Assembly: GCF_036417845.1 (NCBI RefSeq)
Contig: NC_089982.1
Coordinates: 47,455,684-47,519,683 of the forward strand
DNA length: 64,000 bases
Source of the DNA: Apteryx mantelli
Taxonomy: Eukaryota; Chordata; Aves; Apterygiformes; Apterygidae
Direction of reading: 5' to 3'
In this document: positions 12,701 through 24,300 of the stretch, piece by piece
How positions within the stretch are numbered: position 1 is the first letter of the stretch
Layout of the letters: each line of letters opens with the position of its first letter
The notes under the pieces: model-generated
Told to the model about the DNA's origin: nothing
Database searches by the model: none
The model's input: only the letters and a program-made list of their open reading frames with translations
Position numbers and translations under genes: made by a program

Positions 12701-14110
12701 TTCTGTAATCTTTAACCTAACTGGTCTAGGTAATATGCCATAAAGTTCCCTCCCTCCCCACCCCTGCCTTCTTCCCCTCTGGATTTTAAGGTCTTAGTAT
12801 TACTTTAAAAATGAGAGAGCAGAACTGTGTCTCGGGGTCAGCTCTGTCACTATGGATCTTAATCTCTCATACGATTTGTCACTTCTGAAGTATTTTGTAT
12901 ATAGTTGTATATTCTTGACAGCAGTAGGAGGAAAAAGAGGTTAAAAAAATATACAAACTATGCATTTACAAAAATCAACTTGGAGAATAATATTCTAAGC
13001 ATTCTACTGGCAATGTCTTCATACCGTTCCCAGTTTTACATAACTCTACGTGACAGGTTTCAGCTGACACTTCTATATGGAATAGAGTTAGGATATTGTC
13101 TGCAATTTATGTTGCATGACAATAACAGAAGAGTCTGTAGAGACAACATGCATATTTGCTATAATGAAAAATCTTCAGGTTAAGAGGCAGTTTGGTAACG
13201 TGTTCATAATTAGTCCTTTCCTCTCTCAGATCAGATGTTAGCCTTTTTTTCCTGTCTGTGGAAGTGTTATTGCATTCTTTCAGGCCTTTTATAGGCATAT
13301 ATAATTATTTTCCCTAATATTCTGACTTAGAAATCATTCTGTCATTTCTAAGTATTGTTAGAATACTCTTTTGCTTATGTAGTAATGAATTCTCTTTATG
13401 TAAGTTCAGACCCATGATCCTGTAGAGATGTTTCAGCTGGAAGTTGTTCCAGAACAAATTGCAGGACTAGGACTGCGTTCATGAATGACATGGAAAGCTT
13501 TTGCTTGAGTTCAAGGGACACCACACAGGTAGTTGAAAGAGAGATCTATGAGTAGTTACTAAACAGCAAATACATCAGCCTTGGAATAACCTTTGAGATG
13601 AAAACAACTTAAAGGTTCTTTCTGGAACAAGTTCATATATACTTGCCCTACTCTTGCTTTTTCCACTGTTGTAGATAAGGATATTGGTCTTTATGGACCC
13701 TAGGTGTCAACTAATACTGCTCTTGTGGTTTGCCATCTATGTTCTTACTCACCTTTTCATTTATTCGTTTAATTAATTAAGGATCTAACAAGTTGACAAA
13801 ACCAGAAAAATCAAGGAAACTAAGCCAAAATCTGCAGTTACAGTCTTTCTTTTCACACAAATGAATATTTTACTGCTTAAAATTCAGCTGTTTTGTAACA
13901 TGTGGGAAACATGCAAAGATTGAATTTTTTTCCAGATGATTTAATAAAAGATTATTATCTCTGCCTTCTTGTTTTTTTTTTCCCCTTCTCAAGCTCTGTC
14001 CTACTGATCAGTTTGTAATACCTATTCCTGAAGATGAAATACTTTACTTGCAAAATTCAGTGTTTACTGTTTCATGCCTGAGACACTTTGCATGCTCTTT
14101 CTCTCTGTAG
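9724..14110. other. AT-rich non-coding stretch
   Basis: No gene or transposon is recognised. The stretch holds a pyrimidine-rich tract at 12746-12780, an acceptor-like T tract ending ACAAACAG at about 12170 with no matching donor, and an 8-bp hairpin near 10578-10600. Several short open frames (10957-11154, minus 12260-12484, 12905-13183) carry no known motif. Confidence 0.6.
12746..12780 (+). repeat. Pyrimidine-rich tract
   Basis: Thirty-five nucleotides are almost entirely C and T, with single purine interruptions at 12760 and 12766. This is low-complexity DNA; no AG or exon-like segment follows directly. Confidence 0.6.
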
Positions 14111-14189
14111 TGGTAAATCCTTCTCTGCTAAAACACCCCTCGCTTGCGCTCATGGCATCCTTTCTGTCTTCCCCTCTCCTTCTTGCACC

Positions 14190-14440
14190 CTACGAGCAGG
14201 TCTGTCCCTCTCCCTCGTGGTGCCGTGGCAGCCGCGGCTGGGATTGCTGTCCCGGGGCTGCCCGAGGAGGCAGCCGCCGGACGCCGCCGCGCAGCAGCAG
14301 CTTTTGCTGCCCACTGCAGCCGACCAGCTCACCTCCATGTGCCTGGCACCCCGCGCGCCCGGTCCTGCCCTGCTTCTCCCCCCGCCGGGTGCCGCAAGGG
14401 GTGCCGGAGGGGGACAGGATGAGGGGTAACTCGGCGCATG
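14190..14440. promoter_or_regulatory. Isolated, sharply bounded GC-rich, CpG-rich block
   Basis: About 24 CpG dinucleotides occur in about 250 bp at roughly 70% GC, flanked on both sides by DNA of about 35% GC. Undepleted CpG implies a block kept unmethylated in the germline, as at CpG islands, or one that is recent. Several frames on both strands are open through it simply because GC-rich DNA has few stops, so the 92-126-codon frames here are poor evidence for protein. A T/C-rich acceptor ends at 14110 and a donor-like GGG/GTAACT follows 14425, giving a 315-nt possible exon. It could be an orphan CpG island, a non-coding exon or a transposed GC-rich fragment. Confidence 0.5.
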
Positions 14441-14979
14441 TAGCATACCTGTAATGTGTAGCTATGGTAGCTATATAAGTAAGCATAGGAATTTTTCAGT
14501 TAAAGAACTTATATTGTCACATACTGTACATATAACACAGTATTAGTTGACCAGTTTTGCATGTGCATGTTGAGATTAAGCAGGTGGTGATTTTATACTT
14601 TCCAAGTATTTTATGAGAGTCTCCATTACCTTATGAAATTTGCATTACAATTCACTTATTAAAAAATTGAAGAAGGACTTTATGACCCTAAAATCACTTC
14701 CTGTTCTTCCACATGAAGGCCTGTGTAGTTGCATGTGTTTTATGATAGTAATCAGACGCAAGCATTCTCCTGGGGCAGGTCGAGCAGCTGCAAAATTGTA
14801 AAACACAGGGTAGGAGTCATTTCTATCAGGGCTTGTCTCAGGTTTGGGGCTGGTAAATATTTGTGAAGTTCTGTCTCTCCTTTTTTAACTCAATTTAATT
14901 CAGCTGAGGAAGAAATTAGATATGAAATTGTCTGGATTTGAAATTCAGTGTTAGATATGTAGACCACTTACCCCCTAAC

Positions 14980-15018
14980 AAAAAAACAAAAAAGAAAAAA
15001 GACAAAAAGAAAAAAGAC
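14980..15018. repeat. A-rich simple repeat
   Basis: This is a 39-nt A-rich stretch with scattered C and G, including two AAAAAGAAAAAAGAC-like units. It could be an old poly(A) tail, but no retroposed sequence upstream is recognisable. Confidence 0.65.
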
Positions 15019-16421
15019 ATGTTTGTGTTTACTTGTTTCTGTCATTAGTTGAGTTCAGTCAGTAGAACTTAGATTTACTTCAGTTTTACTTCCTGCAAGA
15101 TCCTTATCTGGTTATGATTTATAAGCTGAGCCCTGGAAAACATTTCAGCAGTGCATACAGGATGGGAGAATGTGTGAGTAAAAAATGTGTGTGTAAAATT
15201 AGCAAAATACCTCCTTTTCTTGATCAGTAGTGATTACCTTTCACAGGTTTCCATGGTTAAGGTATTTGTGGTAGTAAAAACCATTACTGAAGGTCTAGGA
15301 GTTGGATACAAGTACAAATTAACTCTTTGACAAACAAGTATTTTCTGTGTTTTAGTATTTCTGTATTTTCTATGTTTCTTGCAATTGTCTTCTTACAATG
15401 AGGAAGTAGCAGCACACAGGGCAGAAATTCTGTAGTAAGCGGTCAGGACTTGTCTTTGCCATTACTGACATTGAGCACGTCCCTTTCCTGTGTAAGATGT
15501 GTTGAGTTTCACTTTCATACAGAATAATGAGGATCACAGTGCATGAAACAGTTAAACTCTGCTTTAATATTTAGGGCTATGGACTATGTCTTGGGGCAAA
15601 AACATGTACTCAGTCACCTTCTACATGCTGATAATGGAAGAGAAAATCCTCTCTTGATAAAACAGCCAAAGGTTAGATTTAAAATGCAAATTGTAGTTAC
15701 AGAAGTAATTGTAATGTTAAGAATTGTATAGCATCTTCTTTTTTTGAAACTTGCTCACCTGGCCCAAAGCTTTTCTGAGAGTGGGAGAATTTTTTTTCTG
15801 CTCTTCCTCATCCCTCGTGAATTCTGAGACAGGTTGTGTTTCAATACTGACAGGATCCCTGAAGACCTTTTCATCCTGAAATATTTATATCAAAGATTTG
15901 CAGGAAGCAAAATTGTCTTTCTTCTGGCACTGGTTCTGTCCACGTGGACAGGCTGCTGAATAAAATTATTAATATTAAAAATTGACGTAGGTGAACAGAA
16001 AACTGGCTAGTACTTACGTGATTACTTGTTTCCTGCTATATGTTTCCTGTGATAATTTAATGGCTTTTTTCTTTAATGTAGTTAGGGATTTAGCCTTGCA
16101 GCTTTTTTCAGTCCGGCTGAATTGCTGGACTCCTTTGTAACTCCTAAGCTTTTTCTTTTGAAAGGGATATATTTCATAATACATCCAATTTCTCTATTGC
16201 TATATTTATTCTTGAAATATTCAAAAGTTGGAAATTGACCCAATAATCTTACAAGCGGGGCTTTTGGTGTTGACAATATAGCTATATAACAAAAAAATCA
16301 AATTTCCCTAATGATGAAGGATACAGGTATTTATTCTTTCAGACTTGACATAGTCTAAAACTGCTGCTGGGAAACTTTCAAGTCACATTGCTGTCTGTGG
16401 GCTTGCAGAGGTGGTGCAAAG

Positions 16422-16468
16422 CTTTTCCTCTCCTACCTCTGCTCTCCTGCCCTCTCTTGCCTCCCCTG
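16422..16468 (+). repeat. CT-rich tract
   Basis: Forty-seven nucleotides are dominated by C and T, ending just before a GTAAGG. It has a strong pyrimidine bias, but the first downstream AG is not in an obvious acceptor context, so no exon is called. Confidence 0.5.
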
Positions 16469-18401
16469 GTAAGGCAGACGTAAGGACAGCCAGCTGCGCA
16501 GGGGTGCAGTTACAGTGATTAGGAACATCCACAGCCTCCCAGCGAAAGAATTTACCACTGAATTATGGCAACTTTACTCCACAGGCAGATGCAGCAGGAA
16601 CCATGAATCTAAGATCTTTTTCTTCCTTCATTTGTGGTGTGAGGAGGGAGCTGATGTCCAGAGGCACTTGTGGCACAACAGCTGATATTCAGCTGTCCAA
16701 ATTACATCCGTGGGATGTGCTTTTTATCTCTGTTTTATAACTGGGGGATACAAAGCCCTGTAGCACACCAGGAACAGGCTTCCATCTTTGTGGATTTTTG
16801 TGGATTTGAAACTGTTGAACCAATGAATTATCAGTGCTTCAGCCTCATAAGATGCACACAGAAGGGGTGGCTGCTGAGAGCAGGAAGGGTATTTATTCTG
16901 TTATTTTGCTATGGAATACATGTGTTACAGACTTCAGAAAAAGGCATGAAAACCGTCTGTCTGACTGTTTAAATTCTTGTAAATCTTGATGTGGAAACAT
17001 TTAATTCTGCTTTGTTTCCTGAGGTGACCTCAATCTTTCAGTGGGAACCTGCTCAGCTATTGCCAGGAAGCATTTAGGAGATGGTTGGGTGTACAAAGAT
17101 TTCCCTTGACACAGCATGGAGCTTTCAGATGTGAAACTTGTTTCACAAACATGCCATAACTATTGGTCACTGGGTTTGATGATTAAAGATAAGAGAAGTG
17201 GCTAGATTATGAAGCTGTTGCATTTTGTTGCTGCTGCTATTTAGCATGACCAATGCACTGTGCATGAGTGGAGGGAAAAGGAGGAAAAAATCCAGGAATT
17301 CAATATAGGGTTTTTTTCTTTTTTTAAGGTTTCTAAAGTTAGAAATGTTGATAAGTTTCCTGTTTAGCAGAAAAATTTTGGATACTGTCAGTGTTCTGCT
17401 TTGAAAACTTAAATTAAAAGCTCTGGTTTTTAACTCAAATCCACTTTTTCTTCAAAATTTCAGTTAGATAGAATAGAAAACCAAAATATACCATTGCACT
17501 GAAATACTTATTTCCATGTATTTTTATGCCTTTTGTCTTTGATGTGTTAAAGGAAAACACTTCAAAACCAGAAATGTTTCCCCAGACAGAAAAATTGCAG
17601 CTTAGCTTTAGTCTGAATTGGATAACCAAAACTAGTGAGTATGTCTGAAAATATCAGAGCATTGCCATCAAGGATCTCATTTTCTGCATCTAAGCACTTA
17701 ATAGGATGTGAATTATAAGTGGTCAGTGGTCCCCAAAATTTTGGGGGCAAATTAACCACCACCGAATTGCAGAAATTTCTGATCATTATGTACCTTTTAA
17801 AAGGCACTCCTAAAAGCACTGTTGACCACTGAATACGGTCTCATGGACGACAGTTTGGGAGCTGTTGCTAAATATAATTGCCATTGTTTCTCCCTGCATA
17901 GGAGGATGTGAAATAGGCAGAGAAAAACTGAAATCTGTGAAATTTATATATCTGTAAAATGGGTTAATGACATTTCCTTCCTTTTCTAAAGTACTTCAAG
18001 ATCTCCTGATGAAAAATGATATTTAAAAATAAAATAGTAGTGTTGCTAGTTACTGCCATCTTAAAGAGACACATAATGCACTTTGCTTAATGTTTTCTGG
18101 CTTCGAAATCTCATTACAGTGAACAAACATTGTAAAACGAAAATATCGGGTGTTTGTTACAAATAATTTCTCAAGACTTTTCTCTTTGTAATGAATCTCT
18201 GGTTTAAAAACAGTCTAGGTAATTATGAGAAAAGTAGAAAAAAAGTGCGTTGCTCTTGAGATAGGTTTTTTTTTTTTTAAAGCTTTCTTATAAATGGTAA
18301 AATGTCTGTAGATATAGCTGTATTGTTAAAACTATGAAAAATACGGTTTATCAACTTCTGATACCTCAGGGTCTCAGTTCAATAGTAAAATGTTCCCTGT
18401 A

Positions 18402-18672
18402 AATCGCGCAATCCTACAGTAACGGAAGCCGAAAGGGACGGCAGGAGGTCTGGCCGCAGCCCGCTCTCCGGGCAGGGCTGTCCGCCACACCGGGTCACCG
18501 CGGGCCGGGCGTCCCGGGGGGCCAGGGCCAGGGCTCATCCCGCAGCCGCGAGGGAGCGGGCACCGCCGCGGGCCATTAACGGGCAGGCCGGGGCCGGGGC
18601 CGGGGCCAGGCACAGGTTGTGTCCGGACTTGTTCTGGTAGCTTCGAGGAGGAAACCTCCGCAGCCACGCGTT
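18402..18672. promoter_or_regulatory. CpG island, candidate promoter
   Basis: About 30 CpG dinucleotides occur in 270 bp with GC well above 65%, the most CpG-dense interval in the window. Vertebrate CpG islands of this kind usually mark promoters. No TATA box is obvious. DNA up to about 18.9 kb stays mildly CpG-enriched and carries a CACGTG E-box at 18874-18879. Strong splice-like signals at 19.18-19.20 kb suggest a transcript running on the plus strand, but minus-strand or divergent transcription is equally possible. The minus-strand open frame across the island (18374-18682) is proline/glycine/arginine-rich, as expected from translating GC-rich DNA, and is not called as a gene. Confidence 0.5.
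18581..18607 (+). repeat. GGGGCC-type short tandem repeat with G-quadruplex motif
   Basis: Three tandem GGGGCC units at 18586-18607 are preceded by GGG at 18581-18583. The plus strand thus has four G runs of three or more with loops of 2-6 nt, which satisfies the usual G-quadruplex pattern. It lies inside the CpG island, where such motifs are common near transcription starts. Confidence 0.7.
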
Positions 18673-18708
18673 GCTCCTTCAATTTAAGTGGTGCTTTTTT
18701 ATTTTATG

Positions 18709-18734
18709 TTGTTTTGTTTTGTTTGTTTGTTTTG
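18709..18734. repeat. T/G simple repeat (TTTTG and TTTG units)
   Basis: A 26-nt low-complexity run of TTTTG and TTTG units directly follows the CpG island. Confidence 0.8.
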
Positions 18735-18873
18735 ATATCCTTTGGGCTGTCTTCACTGCGGTTGGGAATACCCTAAGGACTTTGTTGTAATGGGTACGGA
18801 CTCCTTTGCAGCGTGTTACGATGCCGAGGCCGAGGCAAAAGCTGTGCGGCTGCTCGAAGAGGCCCCTGTTTCC

Positions 18874-18879
18874 CACGTG
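18874..18879. promoter_or_regulatory. E-box CACGTG
   Basis: This is a palindromic CACGTG, the site class bound by MYC/MAX, USF and CLOCK-type bHLH factors. It lies about 200 bp from the CpG island edge, inside CpG-enriched DNA. A single six-base match is weak evidence, and only its position makes it worth noting. Confidence 0.25.
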
Positions 18880-19150
18880 CGTCGATGGTGCCTCTTGTGG
18901 GTTTTAATGTCAAACCGGGTTTAGCGATTTAGGTACTGTGTTTGGGTAGTGAATATATCTGTCTCTCAGTTTAGCTTAATCTTTCTCCATATGAGCTCTG
19001 CCGCTGTGTCACTGCTGGTGAGGCAGGACACTCCATAGGAGATGGGATTGCTGTGATGTGACCTGCGACACCTCTGCAGCCACTTGGCTGGATCTTTGTA
19101 GGCATGACTGTTTTCTGCCCATGCCAGTCCTATAGGTTCGTATTAAAAGT

Positions 19151-19204
19151 CCTTTCCCTCTTTTCTGCTCCCGCAGGTTGCTACAGTTAATTACGATGGT
19201 GAGT
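19151..19204 (+). other. Possible 22-nt microexon (19177-19198) with strong splice signals
   Basis: A 26-nt T/C-rich tract ending CCCGCAG at 19176 is an excellent splice acceptor. Twenty-two nucleotides later, ATG is followed by GTGAGT at 19199-19204, a near-consensus donor. Read from its first base the segment encodes VATVNYD plus one base. Microexons of this size exist in vertebrate neural genes, but this could equally be a chance pair or part of a longer exon using another donor. It lies about 500 bp downstream of the CpG island on the side expected for a plus-strand transcript. Confidence 0.25.
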
Positions 19205-21222
19205 TGTGCAGCGGCTGGGGGGCTCATACGGCAACAGCAAAACCACACAAAAATGAATGACGCCAGGTAAAATTTAGAATTTTTTATGCGTGTGATAGAA
19301 ATGAAAGAAAATAGCTACAGTTTTAGAAATCCTGAAGGGCTTTTTCACAGTGACTTGCAGTCCGAGTGAGGTGAGGTGACTGCTAAGGGTGGCAAAATTG
19401 TTATCCTTTCATGGAGGTTATTGCTTGAAACTGTTGGTTCTTTCAGCTTTCCCTCCCCTGCGGATCCAGTCGATTTTTATGGAAGACTATGAAGAAGTTT
19501 GAACCTTCTTATAGTGTCAGCCGTAGAGTCTTGAAGGAAATAACGTAGACTATGTTCCACCTTTAGAGACTTCAGAGGGTTTGTGAATATATCAGCATCT
19601 GGAAATTCATGTGATAGTACTCAAAAATACAGTTCTTCCACATAGTTTACTTCACATAGGCATGAGTGTGAAAGATGTAATTTTAGCCTGTAGAACCATC
19701 AAATATACTGATACTTGTGTTTATCGCTATCTGTGATCTGAGTAACAAGCGAACTTTCCATGCTTTGGAATGTGAAACTAAAGGCATTTTCTGGGAAACT
19801 TCCAGAAGGGATAATGATGATTGTAGTTGTCCCTTTTGTTAGCTTTATTATATTATAAAAGCAAAATGAATTATCTGTGTCATTTTGCATTGTTTTCTAA
19901 TTCTGGACGTGAAAGTTACTTTAGCTTGTCCATGTAAAGATGGCATGCCCATGTTACATGGGTCTTTGCCATGCACATGTTCAGCAATGAATTTATTTAT
20001 CATAGTAATAAAATCATTTTTTATTCTTGTTTGCCAAAGCAAGTAAATGAAGAATGCTTTTATTTCTCATTCAGACTGAGGATTATTTTTTCTACTTATA
20101 TTAATCTGTTGCATTTGTGGAAGCCTAATGCTGATATGCATGTGCCATTAATGGCAAGTAAAAGAAAATAAGACTGTAGGGGTATATTTTGGGGATTCAT
20201 TTGGTCAAACACATTTTAGAATAGGTAAAAGCACATAAGAGTGACAGCATTTCATATTGCTTTTATATTTCACTTGGATTTGCAGGCCTGAGGTTTAATA
20301 TTTTTATTTTACGTATGAACTGCATATTTGATATGGAAAACATTTTTGTAAAAGGTCTTAAACATCTTTAAGGTTCAGATTTGCAAAAGCATTTTTAGAG
20401 TCTTCATGCATATTAAGGTTACTGATATATTTTTTAACTATACAACAGTGGAGTGTGATTTGCTCATATATGTAAAACCAATAAGGTTCATGATTTCAGA
20501 TCTGTTTTTCTTTTTAATATCTGTATTTAGTCTGTTCATAATACTACTGTCCATAGAAAAGTAAAAACTTTCTCATGCTTGCTTAAACACTTCTAATATA
20601 GCTAAGGTGCAGCCTTCAGTGATTAGCATGGTATTTCTCGTTTCCTAGAGACCAAGTGCTAAGTCTATTAGACATTTCCTGCTATTCTTTTGAATTGTAA
20701 ATACTGTTCTTGTAAATTGAAAAGGCCAGTGTAGAGAGATATTCATGCAATTTCCCATCTATTAAAGATGTAGATTTGAGAATGGAGAAACAATAAAATG
20801 CTGTTTTTCATAAAACTTAAGATGCACTATAGATGGAATTCACATTCTGAGCATTCACTAGGAGCAAATATTTGGAATGCCAGCATCAATTATTTTCCTT
20901 TTCTCATGATCTGTTTGAAGCAAATATCAGCATATAACTAAAGCGATGGTCAAATCCAGATCTAAGCTATCCTGGGAGAAAGTCTGCAGCAACTCTTTTT
21001 AACTTTGGTGAAATTATTCAGTGACATAAGTGAGATCAGAATTTGGCCTCCTGCTTTATCTTTTTAGAAAGTCCTTCAGTATACAAATGCAGATGTTGTA
21101 ATTCTTAAATTAAGCTATTTGGCTAGCATTTGGAATAGCAGCATGTAAGAACACAGAGAGCTTACAACCCAGTGTACACTGTTTATAAGAAGTAATGTTT
21201 ATAGCCGGATACAGCTGATTTT
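19205..21222. other. AT-rich non-coding stretch
   Basis: Nothing is recognised as a gene, RNA or transposon. Short open frames of 63-68 codons around 19.7-20.2 kb lie on both strands, overlap one another and carry no motif I know. Confidence 0.65.
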
Positions 21223-21307
21223 GGGGCAGGGGAGAGTGGAGGGAAAAGGAGGAAAAGGAGAAAAAGAAAAAAAGAACATGGGGTGGGGGGGGGGAGAGGA
21301 GGGAGAA
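21223..21307 (+). repeat. Purine-rich tract with G-quadruplex motif
   Basis: Only about five of 85 bases are pyrimidines. The right part has GGGG, T, a run of ten G (21285-21294) and then more G/A runs up to 21303, matching the G-quadruplex pattern. Long purine/pyrimidine asymmetry can also form triplex DNA and stall polymerases, so the exact run lengths may be unreliable. The complementary strand is a strong polypyrimidine tract. Confidence 0.75.
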
Positions 21308-24300
21308 TGAAATCACACGGCCTACTGAATGTTAACTCTGTGTGTCAGGCTGAAGACGAAGAGGACCACCCATGGGGAGGACAAGTGAGCCTAAACTTTT
21401 CTTAAAATGCTGGCTTGCTTTAAAATGCAGTATCTCACAAAGCAGCTGCAGCTAACGTATTAACCAGCTTCAAGTGCAGGTATAATCTTAATGCTCTCCA
21501 GACTTCAAATGCACCCTGTCAGTTATATTTATATATGTTGATCTAGAACACAGGACATTTATTGGATTTTTTTCATCTTTGTGATGTAGGAGAGCTCAGA
21601 CTTGTATGTTCCTGCTGCATTTCAGGAGGGCAGGTGGTTGTTGCATCACTTCTTCCCTTAAGGACTCTGTCAGGAAGGAATGAAATTTCACTGCAGCTTA
21701 TATTACTCAGGAACTATTACTGAATGTATCAAGTATTTACTATACTGACCTGCTTCTTGAGCACTGAGCCCAAAATGCTTTCAAGCAGGTGCCAGCAACT
21801 TCTGGTGTGACTCCTATCATTTCTAGCTTGACTTTCTGAAGTCCTTTCCTTCTCTAGGCAGAGCTTTGAGCCCTTTAAATCAGGCCACCCTTGTGACTGC
21901 AGAGACCACAGTAATCTCAGGCAACTTCAAATGGTTTGTTGAGAAACTTTTAAGCAACATACAGGATTCAGCTACAGATTGGAGGAAGCATAACTGTAGC
22001 ATAAGCCTGGAAGGGTAAGCCTGCATTATACTCAGCCTCTTAAATCTCCTGCAATAATACTTTTATTATAATAATTTCTAAACAACAAACTTTAATCCAG
22101 ATCCTTTTCTGTTGCCTCTACACATTTTGTCAATGGCCTGTGGTTTTTACCTGACTGGAACCAAGACAAGCTGACATGGCATCAACATCCAGAATTCTCT
22201 ACATCAGATTTTTCCTTAAAAAAACAGGCAGAATAAATTGTACTCAGGGTAATGACAGCATTACACTTCCTCAAGGACAAGCTTTCAGCTTGTTTTGCAC
22301 CTTTGGCTTCTAGGCAGTCCTTCAGAAAGGGTAAGGCAAAGCTTGTGCTGCAGTAAAGAAAGCTTGCAGGTGCAGCTGTGTTTTCCTTTCAGAAGTTTTG
22401 ACTGTGAAAGCAACCTCCTCCTTTCTCTTACTCACAATGGGTGTGCTTTGTTCTTAAAAATAAATGTTGTCCAGTTTACAGAATAAGAATGTTTTTTTTC
22501 CAGAGACTAGCTGTGAGGCCTGGTTTGATGACGCCAATAGTTCCATCTTCAAAAGCTCTCCCATTGCTGGATGTCCTGTTGCAGCTCTCCTCTGCTGGAG
22601 AGAAAGGTGCTAGGAAGCGGAAGGTACTCAAAAAGGGTTGCTTTTCCACTGACAGAAGTGCTTTGGTGCCTGACTGATAAACAGAATCCTTATATACAAG
22701 CCCAGAGATTTCAGCTCATAGTGTCTCTTTCATTTGTGCAAAATGGCACACTTTAATAACTTATGCTTTGCACTTATTACTGATGTTTTCCGTGCATCAA
22801 ATATATTTAAAACTTGTATAGACCAGTCAGTAATTCTAGAAAATAGTCAAAACAGAAGAGAAAACACACTATAAACATTTTTCTTTGTTGTGTTCTGTAT
22901 CAAAACTGTAGTATTGTGTGTGTGTATGCACATGTGTACATGCATTTTAATGTTGGATTGTTTAGATTATTACTTTTTGTCAAAGTAGAGGGTATGTCAT
23001 CCAAAAGGTTGGTTTGGTTATACAGAGGTATAGAGTGAGACATTGAAGAACTCTTGCCAAAGCTAGCATGATGAGTCGGAGCTGGAGGTACTGGAACAAA
23101 GCCAACAGCTTAATTCCAGTTTTTTTTTGAGATGATAATATATCTGCACCTGCTACAGAACAACTGATCTTTTCTTATGAAATCTCATTTTTGTAATGAG
23201 GTATATAATTTGTATCAAGTAAGATGTGCAATCTAATCTAATAATAGTAATTCTCATATTGTGTCTGCATAAGGCTTTAGAAAAAAATCTCCAACAATAA
23301 ACACAGTTGGAAACTGATTGGTTATACCTCACTTTTTGAGATATCTAGACACTTTTGTTAATGATAAAAATCTACATAGGTTGAAGGTCAGGCTGAATAG
23401 GTTCACTCAGTAAAAATCTCTCACAGGCAAAGATGACATGTGGTTCAGGAGGTCAGTAACTTGCAAATAGCTGGAGATGTGGAAAGTGTTCAAGGAAGTA
23501 TCACTATACACTGCTTTATTTATATACCCATCCCAATGATTTTGGTTAGTCTGGTAAAGGGGGTGCTTGTCTAGATGAACGGTCAGTCTGAGCCCGTGCC
23601 CTTAGGTCTCAATAACCCGAGTAGAAGAGTCACATATATCAACATGGAATAGTTGCTTTGGTTGTATAGCTGACTGAGAAGTCTGTTTAGTTGTTTTTTA
23701 GGCTACAGTCTGAATTTGTCTGTTTTTGTAAGTCCAGTGGAAAATTTTATGACTCTGGAAGTTGCAATAGAAGACTTTTATTATGGTATGTTATAAAAAG
23801 CAGATGAAAAAACATTGATATAGATTGCGTGTTCTTGTAAATGTTCGGGGATGTATTTGAAGTAAGTGGAAAAAATAGTATAATCTTGAATAGTTGTTTG
23901 CAACAAGTTTAGCTTTAATAAATAAGAGCTAGGAGTGACACAATTCAAACTAGAGCAGTTGGATATCAGCTACTTATATAGCACAGACTGCTTCTCAACA
24001 TTTTTCAAATTAAGAGGTATCTTTTTTTTGCTATGCTTCACAAAACTTTTTTTTTTATTCTGGAGAATGGGAAGAGTGCTGTGGGGTTACTTAACCACAC
24101 AGCCACTGAGGCAGGTGATGCAAAACCAAACAAAATTACTTCATTATTTCTATGGAAAAACTGAACACTTTCTTTCCCTGTTTTTAAAATATTCTTAATG
24201 TGGTTTTTACTAGCAACCCTTTAAAACCCTTTTCACTTTTTGGCACTGGATATGTTGGGAGCAACTGTGTTTTGTATAAGCGTGTTGCACTGGGAAATCC

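Larger units (their letters stand above)
14441..18395. other. AT-rich non-coding stretch
   Basis: No gene is recognised. The stretch contains an A-rich run at 14980-15018 built partly of repeated AAAAAGAAAAAAGAC-like units and a CT-rich tract at 16422-16468. The 100-codon frame at 16670-16972 and shorter minus-strand frames near 16.1, 17.4 and 17.6 kb are unrecognised and chance-like. Confidence 0.6.

Noticed and set aside
14074..14486. Overlapping frames of 92-126 codons on both strands
   Set aside because: They lie in a block of about 70% GC where stops are rare in all frames. Compositions are just proline/alanine/arginine/glycine-rich, no domain is seen and the frames contradict one another.
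18374..18682. 102-codon minus-strand frame across the CpG island
   Set aside because: The proline/glycine repeats come from translating the GGGGCC repeat and island DNA. There is no independent sign of a gene.
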